From contig OZ246946.1 of assembly GCA_965232015.1 (NCBI GenBank), positions 2,108,001 to 2,172,000 of the forward strand: a DNA stretch of 64,000 bases, in the 5' to 3' direction. The position numbers and the translations under genes were made by a program. Positions 18,868 through 27,143 of this stretch are shown piece after piece; the first letter of the stretch is position 1, and every line of letters starts with the position of its first letter. The notes under the pieces are model-generated. The model saw nothing but the letters and a program-made list of their open reading frames with translations. It was not told where the DNA came from and made no database searches. The DNA is from JAJEAO01 sp963667635 (GTDB lineage Bacteria; Acidobacteriota; Vicinamibacteria; Marinacidobacterales; Marinacidobacteraceae).

Positions 18868-18926
18868 TTGTCACAAATACCCCGTAATCTGTGACAAAAC
18901 ATGCTCTATCCATCAGGGTATTTGTG
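18868..18926 (+). promoter_or_regulatory. Nested inverted repeats at the start of the first DUF4143 ATPase gene
   Basis: TTGTCACA (18868-18875) is the reverse complement of TGTGACAA (18890-18897). CACAAATACCC (18872-18882) is the reverse complement of GGGTATTTGTG (18916-18926). The second right arm runs into the GTG start codon. The bases are A+T-rich compared with the surroundings. A self-binding operator or an mRNA hairpin hiding the start would both fit. The function is inferred from position only. Confidence 0.55.
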
Positions 18927-20275
18927 TGATTCCGCGGCGCATCCTCCACGCCCTTCGCGCCTGGCGCGGACGCGAGGATCGAAGACCCCTCGTGCTCCGC
19001 GGCGCCCGTCAGGTCGGAAAGACCACGGTCGTGAACCGGTTCGGGACCGGGTTCAGGCAGTTCGTCGCCCTGAACCTCGACCACCCCCGCGACCGGGAGA
19101 TCTTCGACCAGGAGCTGCCGCTCGACCGAACGCTCGAAGCCATCTTCTTCACCCGGAGTGGCGACCCGGGAGAGCCGGACACGCTCCTGTTCCTCGACGA
19201 GGTCCAGAGCTCTCCACACGCCATTCGCCTCCTGCGCGACTTCGCCGAAGAGCGGCCGGATCTCCCGGTGATCGCCGCCGGGTCCCTGCTCGAAGTCGCG
19301 CTCGATCGTGACCGCGCCAGCTTCCCGGTCGGCCGGGTCGAGTTCCTCTGGCTCTACCCGCTCAACTTCGCGGAATACGCAGCCGCCGCGCACGAGGGAT
19401 CAGTGGACACTCTCGCACGGATCCCCTGCCCCGGCCACGCGGTGGCGGTGCTCCGCCGCCTGTTCCACGACTACGCGCTGGTGGGCGGGATGCCCGAAAT
19501 CGTGGCGTCCTGGCTCCGCCGCCGCGACATCCGCAGCCTGGCGCGCCTCTACGAGGGTCTCCTGGTCTCGTTCACCGACGACGCCGCCAAGTACGCGACC
19601 AGCCCGGCGCGGCTCGCCCAGCTCCGGCATGTCATCGAGACCGCGCCGCTGGTCGCTGGAGAGCGGATCACCTACCAGGGCTTCGGCGCCTCGAACTACC
19701 GCTCCCGCGAAATGGGGGAGGCGCTGCGCACGCTCGAACGGGCGATGCTGCTCTACCTTCTGCACCCGACGACGAGCACCGAGCCCCCGGCCCTCCCCGA
19801 CCGGCGCAAGTCACCCCGTCTCCTGTTCCTCGATGCCGGGCTCGTGAACTACCGCGCCGGGCTTCAGGCCGGTCTGATCCAGCCCAGCCGTTTCGCCGCC
19901 CGCTACCGAGGGCGCCTGGTGGAGCACCTCGTCGGCCTCGAGCTCCTCGCGGCCGACCACGGAACCGCGCAGAAGCCGCGATTCTGGGTACGCCAGCGAC
20001 CCGGAGCAACCGCCGAGGTGGACTACCTGCACCCGCGCGGTGACCGTCTTATCCCGGTGGAAGTGAAGTCCGGCAAGAGCGGCGCGCTGCGGTCGCTCCA
20101 TCAGTTCATGGAGCGGGTGGACCACGATCTCGCCGTGCGGCTGTGGGACGGGCCCGTCCATCTCCACTCAGCGCAGACTGTCGCGGGAAAGAAGTTTCGG
20201 CTGTTGAACCTGCCGTTCTTCCTCGTCCACCAGCTCGACGCCTACCTCGGCTGGGCCGAGCACCGGGCCGGCTGA
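18926..20275 (+). CDS. AAA_14/DUF4143 ATPase with PD-(D/E)XK-like C-terminus
   Basis: The product is 449 residues. Walker A is RGARQVGKTT near residues 25-34 and Walker B is LLFLDEVQSS. The middle has the family pattern FLWLYPLNFAEY and DYALVGGMPEIV. The C-terminal DUF4143 region carries ATAEVDYLHP then IPVEVKSGKS, an ExD..ExK arrangement resembling restriction-endonuclease folds. The role of this widespread family is not established; copies are typically single, mobile-looking genes. The GTG at 18926 lies in an inverted repeat, and a VapBC pair follows on the opposite strand. A second family member is at 58232-59479. Confidence 0.88.
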   Translation: MIPRRILHALRAWRGREDRRPLVLRGARQVGKTTVVNRFGTGFRQFVALNLDHPRDREIFDQELPLDRTLEAIFFTRSGDPGEPDTLLFLDEVQSSPHAIRLLRDFAEERPDLPVIAAGSLLEVALDRDRASFPVGRVEFLWLYPLNFAEYAAAAHEGSVDTLARIPCPGHAVAVLRRLFHDYALVGGMPEIVASWLRRRDIRSLARLYEGLLVSFTDDAAKYATSPARLAQLRHVIETAPLVAGERITYQGFGASNYRSREMGEALRTLERAMLLYLLHPTTSTEPPALPDRRKSPRLLFLDAGLVNYRAGLQAGLIQPSRFAARYRGRLVEHLVGLELLAADHGTAQKPRFWVRQRPGATAEVDYLHPRGDRLIPVEVKSGKSGALRSLHQFMERVDHDLAVRLWDGPVHLHSAQTVAGKKFRLLNLPFFLVHQLDAYLGWAEHRAG

Positions 20276-20285
20276 GCCCGCGCGC

Positions 20286-20663
20286 TCAGAAGGAGATCCG
20301 CCGAAGCCCGGAGACCGCATCGAAGTGGCGGTCATTGCTCAGGAGCGGCAGGCCGATCTCCCGGGCGACGGCGGCGATCCACACGTCATTCACCGGAATT
20401 GGATTGCCGGCTCGCTTGAGTTCCAGGCGAATGTCGGCGTAGTGGGTGGCCGTCTCGCCGGAGACGTGGGCTACCTCGACCGAGCGGAAGCGTCGCCGCA
20501 GCCAGCGTTCGTGTTCGCTGCGATACCGGGACTGCCGGATCCCGTAGAGGTATTCGCCCACAACGATCGTGGGGACGATGAGTGTTCCGGCGGACCGAAG
20601 AACGATCTCGACTTTCCGACGCCCTTCAGCCCACTCGGATACCGCATTCGTATCCAGGATCAC
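20286..20663 (-). CDS. PIN-domain ribonuclease toxin of a VapBC pair
   Basis: The product is 125 residues of a PIN-domain nuclease. The acidic active-site residues are visible in VILDTNAVSEW, TIVVGEYLYGIR, NDVWIAAVA and LLSNDRHFD. The start is a GTG at 20661-20663 that overlaps the antitoxin stop in a GTGA, giving translational coupling. VapC-type toxins cleave RNA and are held inactive by the partner. The target RNA is unknown. Confidence 0.88.
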   Translation of the reverse strand: MILDTNAVSEWAEGRRKVEIVLRSAGTLIVPTIVVGEYLYGIRQSRYRSEHERWLRRRFRSVEVAHVSGETATHYADIRLELKRAGNPIPVNDVWIAAVAREIGLPLLSNDRHFDAVSGLRRISF

Positions 20664-20935
20664 CGGGCATCCTCGGGTTCGATCTCCTCGAACGCATCCT
20701 CGATCAGAGCACGCACCCTCTTGTGCTCGTCTCCCAGGTGCGCGAGCTCGCCGAATCCCTCCATCCAGGGTGGATCCGACCCCTCTGCGACCGGCTTCCG
20801 GTGCGCTGGAGCGGCACGCTGAACCCACTCGTCCAACGCCTGACCGATGATGCTCTTCATCGTTACGCCGCGCGCTGCCGCGATCGTCTTGACCTGCCGC
20901 AACGTGATGTCCGGGATGTCAACCGTTGTCTTCAT
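20660..20935 (-). CDS. Antitoxin partner of the PIN toxin (ribbon-helix-helix-like)
   Basis: The product is 91 residues. The N-terminus MKTTVDIPDITLRQVKTIAA is the beta-strand plus helix of ribbon-helix-helix antitoxins, followed by RGVTMKSIIGQALDEWV. The acidic C-terminus (EDAFEEIEPEDAR) would wrap the toxin. It sits immediately upstream of, and overlaps, the PIN gene, and such proteins usually repress their own operon. Confidence 0.85.
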   Translation of the reverse strand: MKTTVDIPDITLRQVKTIAAARGVTMKSIIGQALDEWVQRAAPAHRKPVAEGSDPPWMEGFGELAHLGDEHKRVRALIEDAFEEIEPEDAR

Positions 20936-21015
20936 CGGCCCATATTACCGTCTTCCCATATTCCCGTGCGGCGTCGGAAACCCTCACCAGGCGCGACGAC
21001 GCCGCCTTCGACCCC

Positions 21016-23139
21016 TCAGCGGCGGCGGAGCGCAAGGACCCGTTCGTTCCCGGGGTCGAGCTCGTGGGCGCGGTCGAGGAGCCGCGCGGCTTCGGCCTCC
21101 TCGCCGAGCACGAGTCGGGCGGTGGCGAGCAGGACGAGCAGATCGGCGTCCGGGGCGCGCAGCTCCATGGCCCGGACCAGCGGCGCCACCGCCCCCTCGA
21201 AGTCGCCGCTGCGGACCCGGGCCTCACCCAGGCTGCGGGCGGTGTCGTAGCGGTCCGGATGCGCTTCGAAGACCGGTGCGAGAAGCTCCACGACCCGAGG
21301 CACCTGCGACCCATCGTCTCCTCGAAGCAGCAGTCCCCCGAGGAACTCGCGGGCGGGCACGAAGCCTGACCCCGCCGCGACGGCCGACTCGGCCCACGCC
21401 AGCGCCGCCGCCGGATCGCCCGCGATCTCCCACTGCCGGGCGCGGGCGAGCTCGGGCGCACCCGCCACTTCGGGCCGGAACTCGGCGATCCCGCCGTCCA
21501 CCGCCGGGCGCAGGACCTCGGCGCGGGGCGTCACCGTGAACGGCGCGTCATGCCGCGCCCGTATCGTCCCGTTCCCCTCCGCGAGGCGGAGTTCGATCCG
21601 GTAGCGGCCCCCCGGCAGGCCATCGAGCGCCTGACGCACGACGAGGGGCCCTTCGCGCGGCGCGGCGGCGGGCACCGACCCGATCCGCGGCTCGGGAGCG
21701 CCATCGGCCCACATCGGATCCTCCGGGTCGGCCGAGACGGACCACTCCACCCTGGCGCCTTCCGGCGCATTGAGCGGCTCCGAGAGAACGGTCAGCATCT
21801 CGCTTGCGGAGAAGACGCGGCTTGGATTCGGAGCGATCCGACGCCTCCCGAAGCGGTAACCCCGGTAGAGAGCGTCGCCTGCGACCTCGGTCTCCCAACC
21901 GAGCACCGGGACGGTCAACTGAGGGACATCGAACCGGACCTCGGGAACTTCGAATGTCCCGGTGAGCAGCGTGTAGGCGCGCAGACACTCCTCCTCCACC
22001 CGCGAAGGGCACGCCCGGTTCCGAAGTACGACCCGGAACTCCTTCGATCCGGAGATCACCGGTACGGTTCCCCGGAACAGGAACGGCCTTCCGAGCGCGC
22101 CGGTCTCGTCGGACGAGACCGCGAAGGTGGACTCGGCGCGGTCCTCGTAGAACACGCGCCCGGGATCGTCCCGGTCGCTGACCTCCACCGAGGCGATGAA
22201 GAGCGCTCCATGGCGGCCGGTCTCGGGATCGCGCACGACCGCGAGCGAGCTCGCCGGCGCCTCGATGGCCCAGTGGAGGTAGTAGCCCCCGGGACCGGGC
22301 AGGACGTGGAAGACGCCGTCGCTGCGTACGAAGTTGAAGAGATAGTCGCTCTCCACCACGCCCGGATCGAAGCGCTCGGCGTAACTGGTGTCCACCGCGA
22401 AGGTGGGCGAGCGCCAGATCTCGTCGAGGAGCGAAACGGTGCCGAAGCCGCGGATGTCCCCGAAGTTGGAGCCTTCGTCGGTGCGGAACGAGAACGCCGA
22501 CGACGCGAGCTCCGGACTGATGATGTAGAGGTCGTTGTAGGCGGCCTCGAGCGCCTGGCGGAAGTCCCCCTGGACGAATCGGGACGGGGCGACGAGGAGC
22601 GACTGCGGGCCATCCTCGATGGGGCTGTAGAGCCGCATCTCGCCGGCTCCGAAACGGCGGAAGAAGAGCAGGTAGAAGAACGGCGGAAGTCCCCGTTCGA
22701 GGAGCGCCGGATCGTTGTAGAACCACAGTTCCGCCGGATAGATCGCGTCGGAGTGGGCGAGGTCCTCCTTCGTTCGCGGCGGGCCGAGGGTGATGTGGTA
22801 GCGGCCCCGGTCGGTGCGCCATCCGGCCCGGCCGGTGTCGCGGCCGTAGAACTCGTTCGCGTAGGCGATCCGCTCCGCGTGCTCCTCGCGGAACTCGTTC
22901 TCCGCCGTCGTCGAGTCCGGATCGCGCCGCCGCCAGAACGCCGCGATGAACGCATCGCGGAGTTCCTCGCCTTCGAGTGCGAGGAAGGCTTCGCGCTCGG
23001 ACTCGGCGATGATGTAAACGACTTCCTCCTCGAGGAAGGCCCGGTGCCGCTCGGCCATCGGTGTCACGGCCTGGCTGGCGGCCACCGTGGAACACCCGAG
23101 CATGGCTCCGAGCAGCACCCCCAGCGTACGGATGGTCAT
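21016..23139 (-). CDS. GWxTD-domain secreted protein
   Basis: The product is 707 residues. The N-terminal signal (TLGVLLGAMLGCSTVAAS) could be a Sec signal peptide or a weak lipoprotein signal. The defining GWxTD motif appears as AGWRTDRGRYHITLGPP at about residues 105-121, after FIAAFWRRRDPDS. A beta-rich middle and a TPR-like C-terminal third (FEGAVAPLVRAMELRAP, AARLLDRAHELDPGNE) follow. Proteins with this domain are mostly from Acidobacteriota and related phyla and have no known role. The start ATG (23137-23139) overlaps the stop of the TPR gene by 4 bases, so the pair is coupled. Confidence 0.88.
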   Translation of the reverse strand: MTIRTLGVLLGAMLGCSTVAASQAVTPMAERHRAFLEEEVVYIIAESEREAFLALEGEELRDAFIAAFWRRRDPDSTTAENEFREEHAERIAYANEFYGRDTGRAGWRTDRGRYHITLGPPRTKEDLAHSDAIYPAELWFYNDPALLERGLPPFFYLLFFRRFGAGEMRLYSPIEDGPQSLLVAPSRFVQGDFRQALEAAYNDLYIISPELASSAFSFRTDEGSNFGDIRGFGTVSLLDEIWRSPTFAVDTSYAERFDPGVVESDYLFNFVRSDGVFHVLPGPGGYYLHWAIEAPASSLAVVRDPETGRHGALFIASVEVSDRDDPGRVFYEDRAESTFAVSSDETGALGRPFLFRGTVPVISGSKEFRVVLRNRACPSRVEEECLRAYTLLTGTFEVPEVRFDVPQLTVPVLGWETEVAGDALYRGYRFGRRRIAPNPSRVFSASEMLTVLSEPLNAPEGARVEWSVSADPEDPMWADGAPEPRIGSVPAAAPREGPLVVRQALDGLPGGRYRIELRLAEGNGTIRARHDAPFTVTPRAEVLRPAVDGGIAEFRPEVAGAPELARARQWEIAGDPAAALAWAESAVAAGSGFVPAREFLGGLLLRGDDGSQVPRVVELLAPVFEAHPDRYDTARSLGEARVRSGDFEGAVAPLVRAMELRAPDADLLVLLATARLVLGEEAEAARLLDRAHELDPGNERVLALRRR

Positions 23140-25205
23140 CGCTCCGGCTCCACCGTCACCGGCAGCCCGGCCTCGTAGAGCCGGATCCGGGTCCGGATCT
23201 CCGCGGCCAGCTCGTGGTTCCCCTCGTCCATCGCGAGCGCTTCCGCGGTCCGCGCCGCGACGAGCGCCGCATCGAAGTCCCCGGCAGCCGCCCGCGCCGC
23301 TCCCAGGGTGTCGGCCGCGGTCGGCGAGAGGTGTCCGACCATTTCGGAGGCGGTGGAGGCGTAGCGGACGGCGCGCTCCGGATCGCGCAGATCCGGTGAC
23401 ACAGCGAGGATCCACGCCGCCGCGTCGAGAGAAGGGAAATCATCCGGGACCTGCTCCAGAGAGACTTCGAGGTGGCGGATGGCGAGGGCGTGTTCGCCCC
23501 GCGCCGCCCGGATCAGACCCAGGTTCCGATGGGCCTCCGCGAGCGCCGGGTCGAGCTCCAGCACCGCCTCGAGGACAGGGATCGCCGCGCTCCGGTTGTC
23601 GGCGGCGAGATGGAGGCGCGCGAGCCCGAGACGGGGTTCGACGAGCGTCGGATCGAGCTCGATCGCGCGCCGGTAGTGCCGGTCGGCGGCCAGCCGGCCC
23701 CCGACCCGCTCGTGGATGAACCCGAGATTGTGGTGGGCGGCGGCGTATTCGTCATCGAGCCGGACGGCGCGGGACAGGGAGGATTCCGCCTCCTCCCACG
23801 CTCCCCGGGACAACAGCGCGATCCCCAGATTGGCGTGGGCGCGCGCGTACTCCGGGTCCAGTTCGATGGCGCGGCGGTAGCGGGCCTCGGCGGCGTCGAG
23901 GTCCCCCGCCTCGCGGTAGGCGAACCCGAGGTTGTGGTGGAACTCGGCGCTCCCCGGCGCGAGCGCGGCCAGATTCTCGTAGCGCTCCACCAGCGGGGCG
24001 GCCGGGGCGCGAGTCTCGAGAAAGAACAACCCGGCGAGCGGAACCACGAACAGACCAGCCCACCGGGCGAAGTGCGGCGTAAGAATGGCCTCGCCGAGCG
24101 CGCTCCCGGCCCGGGGCCCGGTGGGTCGGGGCGCCTCGACGCCCTTCCCTCCCCGCCGGATCCCGAGGTTGCTGCCGGTGTCGCGCTCCCGGATCTTCCA
24201 GATGAACCCGTCGAAATAGAAGTGGAGCATCGTGGAAGCGGCGATCACGGCGAAGACGGTCTGCTGCAACGCGGCGGAGGTCGCCACTTCGGGGAGGAAC
24301 CGGATCAGGCCGTAGCCGAGAACGAGGCCGACGTACACCAGAACCATGGCTCGCCCGCCGCCGAAGACCACCCGCGTGAACGCGCCGGCGTCCCGGTCGC
24401 GCGCCCGCCGCCGATTGAACGCCCACACGATGGAGAGGTACTGGACATCGTGGAACACCTCGAAGAGCGCCACTCCCAGAACCGCGTGGGGCACCATCGC
24501 CGAGCACCACCACCAGAACCCGAAGGACATCGCGGCGGCGAGCAGCTTCACCGGGTGCTGCCCGCGCCCGGCGATCAGATCCCGCCCGGCGCGGAACACG
24601 AAGACAGCGGTGAGCCCGTACACCGCGAAGTCGAAGACCAAGCGGAAGCCGAGGAACGTCTCCGGCGGAATCAGGGGCGCGCCGAGCGCGTACCACAGCT
24701 CCAGCATCTCGCCGAGCCGGCCGTCGGAGTGGAGCACGCCGAGGGCGAACCAGCCGATGCACATCGCGAGATCAAGCCGGGCGTTGCTCCGCGAGAACGC
24801 CCCCACGCGGGCGTCGTAGATGCGCAGGAAGCCGTAAACCTGGAGGGCGCCGTGCCAGATGCCCCACCCGAGCACGATGAGCGAGACGCCGTTCAGCCCG
24901 TTCAGGGCAAAGCCGAGCGCAGCGGCGAGCAACACGACCGGCGACAGCAGGAAGCGGGTCCGGAACCGCCGAAACAGCGCCCGGTCGCCGTAGGCCCGCA
25001 TCATTCCGGGGAGGTGGTGGCCGAGCGCACCGAAGCCGGCGACGAGCAGCCCCACGGTGTAGGCCGCCTCTCGACCCGTGAACAGGAACGCGAGGGGCAG
25101 GATCAGGACCGGAGTCGCGATGAGCAGGACCAGGTCCCGCACCGGCCCGAAGAGGAACAGGGCGCGGCGGTCGCGTGTCTCGTTCGTATCGTTCACCGTC
25201 GCCAC
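23136..25205 (-). CDS. Polytopic membrane protein with C-terminal TPR repeats
   Basis: The product is 689 residues. The first ~350 are hydrophobic, with about eight to nine predicted membrane segments and histidine-bearing spots (GALGHHLPGMM, VFHDVQYLSIVWAFN, HFYFDGFIWKIR). After a linker come at least five tetratricopeptide repeats (PGSAEFHHNLGFAYREAG, PEYARAHANLGIALLSRG, DEYAAAHHNLGFIHERVG and more). The conserved histidines in the membrane part suggest an enzyme or metal site rather than a plain anchor, but no family was named with certainty. Its stop overlaps the GWxTD gene start, so the two probably act together at the envelope. Confidence 0.8.
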   Translation of the reverse strand: MATVNDTNETRDRRALFLFGPVRDLVLLIATPVLILPLAFLFTGREAAYTVGLLVAGFGALGHHLPGMMRAYGDRALFRRFRTRFLLSPVVLLAAALGFALNGLNGVSLIVLGWGIWHGALQVYGFLRIYDARVGAFSRSNARLDLAMCIGWFALGVLHSDGRLGEMLELWYALGAPLIPPETFLGFRLVFDFAVYGLTAVFVFRAGRDLIAGRGQHPVKLLAAAMSFGFWWWCSAMVPHAVLGVALFEVFHDVQYLSIVWAFNRRRARDRDAGAFTRVVFGGGRAMVLVYVGLVLGYGLIRFLPEVATSAALQQTVFAVIAASTMLHFYFDGFIWKIRERDTGSNLGIRRGGKGVEAPRPTGPRAGSALGEAILTPHFARWAGLFVVPLAGLFFLETRAPAAPLVERYENLAALAPGSAEFHHNLGFAYREAGDLDAAEARYRRAIELDPEYARAHANLGIALLSRGAWEEAESSLSRAVRLDDEYAAAHHNLGFIHERVGGRLAADRHYRRAIELDPTLVEPRLGLARLHLAADNRSAAIPVLEAVLELDPALAEAHRNLGLIRAARGEHALAIRHLEVSLEQVPDDFPSLDAAAWILAVSPDLRDPERAVRYASTASEMVGHLSPTAADTLGAARAAAGDFDAALVAARTAEALAMDEGNHELAAEIRTRIRLYEAGLPVTVEPER

Positions 25206-25477
25206 GCCTTCCGCCCCCCGGGGAGAGTATGGAACGTCATGCCGGCGATGCCGACGCCTCTGCCGGCGCGCCGGACTCCAGTCCCTTGCCGGGCCCCCAC
25301 CGGGAGAACTGGTGGAGTCCGGCGCTCCATACCGCCGGACCCTTATGCGATGACGAGCGTCGTGCGGAGGCTGTATTCGAGCGTCGTAACCACAACGCGG
25401 CTGGCCGATCCGGAGGGTCGGATGACTCCTCTATCCGTACGGAGTCCCCACCTTCCCCCGGTCCGGTGATCCGTTTC
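25206..25477. repeat. Intergenic region with dispersed palindromic repeat
   Basis: No gene is visible. Between about 25245 and 25345 lie GCGCGCCGGACTCCAGTCC, a segment CCCCCACCGGGAGAACTGG shared with the 306/534 repeats and the 10557 element, and GTGGAGTCCGGCGCTCCATA. The cores here are degenerate copies of the palindrome family. Confidence 0.65.
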
Positions 25478-25762
25478 CTACTGCTGGTCTGCGGGTGTGA
25501 CCTTCGCCGGAGGACCAAACAGAGCCTGCTCGATACGGGCGAGAACCTTGCCGTTGGCCACGACCGCCTCGCGTAGATCCATGATCTCCCGGCGCACCTG
25601 CATGATCTCCTGGCGTACCTGCGCGATGTCTTCGCGGTGGTCGGAGCGAAGACCTCCGATTTGGGTGATGATGAGCCCGGCCAAGCCGATGCCCACACCA
25701 ATGACGGTCCAATCCGCGCTCCACCGGCGGGCTGGCCTGGAGGAGGAAGGCTCCCGCTTCAT
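25478..25762 (-). CDS. Small membrane-anchored coiled-coil protein
   Basis: The product is 94 residues with one membrane segment (WTVIGVGIGLAGLIITQIGG) followed by a heptad-like helix (DIAQVRQEIMQVRREIMDL, REAVVANGKVLARIEQALF). There is no enzymatic motif. A similar architecture recurs at 37545-37802. The function is unknown; such proteins often organise or tether partners at the membrane. The position between repeat clusters makes it likely accessory. Confidence 0.6.
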   Translation of the reverse strand: MKREPSSSRPARRWSADWTVIGVGIGLAGLIITQIGGLRSDHREDIAQVRQEIMQVRREIMDLREAVVANGKVLARIEQALFGPPAKVTPADQQ

Positions 25763-25854
25763 GACGGGATCCTAGCAAGCAAGTGTCCGAGCGATCCGCC
25801 GACCCCACGCTGCGTCGGCCAAGGCGCCTCCAGGTCCAGCAGCGAGAGCGCCGT

Positions 25855-25910
25855 ACGGAGCGCCGGACTCCAGCCCCGCCGGCGCGCCGGACTCCAGTCC
25901 GGCAATTCAC
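25855..25910. repeat. Tandem degenerate and perfect palindromes
   Basis: A degenerate core GCGCCGGACTCCAGCCCC is followed by a perfect GCCGGACTCCAGTCCGGC and then AATTCACCGAGG, the same flank seen inverted at about 401-412. This shows that the repeat carries fixed flanking sequence. Confidence 0.7.
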
Positions 25911-26059
25911 CGAGGCAGTGCAGCTCGCAGCGTCGCACTGCATGGAGCCCCCCACGCGGAGAAGCGCCGAAGCCGCCGCTTGATCGCAGTTGATATATAT
26001 GTAAACTCCCCGGTTGAACAGAGAGCAGCGTGACCTGCGCCGCCCTCGAGGAGATCCTC

Positions 26060-26458
26060 ATGAGAGATGCCGAGGCGCTGCCGCGCAGGGGACCGGAGTT
26101 CCATCGCCTGCTGCGTCAGGAGGAGCTGATCCTGGATGTCACCGAGCAGTTCACCCAGGAACTGCGGGACGCCGGGCTGACGCAGGCCGCGCTGGCCCAC
26201 AGGCTGGGACGCAGCCCGAGTTTCGTCTCGCACTTGCTCACGGGAAGCAGGAACTTCACGCTGCGGACCGTTTCGGATGTCGCGTCCGCGCTGTCGCTCC
26301 GGCCCTCGTTCGTGATGACACGGGCCCACAAGAGGCAGAATCGCGCTGTCAAGGTGACTGTTTGGTCCCCGCGTCCGGTCGCTTGGGACACTAAGGCCTC
26401 GACTCAAAAAAGATCGACACTAGCGCCCGACACGGTCGCGTTGACAACGGCCGCGTAG
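26060..26458 (+). CDS. XRE-family helix-turn-helix protein, possible antitoxin
   Basis: The product is 132 residues. The HTH is LTQAALAHRLGRSPSFVSHL with LRTVSDVASALSLRPSF following. The ATG at 26060 is preceded by GAGGAG (26048-26053). The C-terminal ~40 residues (VKVTVWSPRPVAWDT and a Ser/Thr-rich tail) extend beyond the DNA-binding domain. The gene is followed on the same strand by a HigB/RelE-like frame and a SecB-like gene. That order suggests an antitoxin, perhaps with a chaperone-recognition tail as in toxin-antitoxin-chaperone modules, but the tail assignment is inference. Confidence 0.75.
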   Translation: MRDAEALPRRGPEFHRLLRQEELILDVTEQFTQELRDAGLTQAALAHRLGRSPSFVSHLLTGSRNFTLRTVSDVASALSLRPSFVMTRAHKRQNRAVKVTVWSPRPVAWDTKASTQKRSTLAPDTVALTTAA

Positions 26459-26464
26459 AGCGGA

Positions 26465-27037
26465 TTGCTTGCCGCCACTCGTCGTCGCAAACCGACCAAG
26501 TGGCCCACGGGGCGCAGGACGGCCCGTCGCTCGCCAGGCCTGCCGACGGCGGTGGGAACGCCGACCGGCACGCGTCGGGAGGGCGCGACCCACGGTCCCC
26601 ATGACCCACGGCCTTCGCACCCCGGATGGAGGGATGCCGGATCGGTTGTCGCGTCCGGTCCGTGGGGCAAGGTCGTTTGGGCCCGCACGGCATCCGGAAA
26701 GTCTCCCGCGCGTGACTTCTTCGACGCACTCCCCGATCCCCAAGCGGCGAAGGTTCAGGCGCTCTTCAACCGCATGGCAGAAACAGGGAAGATCCATAAC
26801 AGACAGAAGTTCAAGAAGCTGCGGGACATCGGCGGACAAGCGCTCTGGGAGTTCAAGAGCTCCCAGATCCGCTTTCTCGGACGGCTTGGCCCCGGACCGA
26901 CGTTCATCGTAGCCTCCGGCCTGCGCAAGAAACGAGGTGCCCTCGTTCCTCGTGACCTCAAGCGCGCCGCACGGATTCTGGACGAGCACGACGAAGCCCA
27001 GTGGCGTGTGTCAGGAGGAGCGCCTAATGGACGCTGA
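26465..27037 (+). CDS. HigB/RelE-like (Gp49, DUF891) toxin, start uncertain
   Basis: The domain begins near 26660 (WGKVVWARTASGKSPARDFF) and continues through QKFKKLRDIGGQALWEFKSS and FIVASGLRKKRGALVPRDLK, the pattern of HigB/Gp49-type mRNA interferases. The open frame extends back to a TTG at 26465, but the first ~65 residues are Arg/Thr/Pro-rich and unlike the family. In-frame starts are only TTG 26465 and GTG 26552. The best ATG near the domain (26633) is out of frame by one, so a frameshift or an unusual start is possible. If intact, it would cleave mRNA at the ribosome. Confidence 0.65.
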   Translation: MLAATRRRKPTKWPTGRRTARRSPGLPTAVGTPTGTRREGATHGPHDPRPSHPGWRDAGSVVASGPWGKVVWARTASGKSPARDFFDALPDPQAAKVQALFNRMAETGKIHNRQKFKKLRDIGGQALWEFKSSQIRFLGRLGPGPTFIVASGLRKKRGALVPRDLKRAARILDEHDEAQWRVSGGAPNGR

Positions 27038-27143
27038 GACCCGCGCCCACCGGCGGTTGATGCCACGAGTCACGGGCGACCCGGATCACACACAACGCCG
27101 CCCCATTCGGACGGCAGCCCCCGGAGGCACTCACCATGGCTGA
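27027..27143 (+). CDS. Mini-ORF bridging the HigB-like and SecB-like genes
   Basis: The frame encodes 38 residues starting MDAETRAHRRLMPRVTGD. It has the best ribosome-binding site in the neighbourhood (AGGAGGAG at 27013-27020, 7 bp spacing). It overlaps the end of the HigB-like gene by 11 bp and the start of the SecB-like gene by 8 bp. HigA antitoxins commonly start at this point after HigB, but no HTH follows, so it may be the remnant of a deleted antitoxin, a coupling leader, or a small real peptide. Confidence 0.4.
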   Translation: MDAETRAHRRLMPRVTGDPDHTQRRPIRTAAPGGTHHG

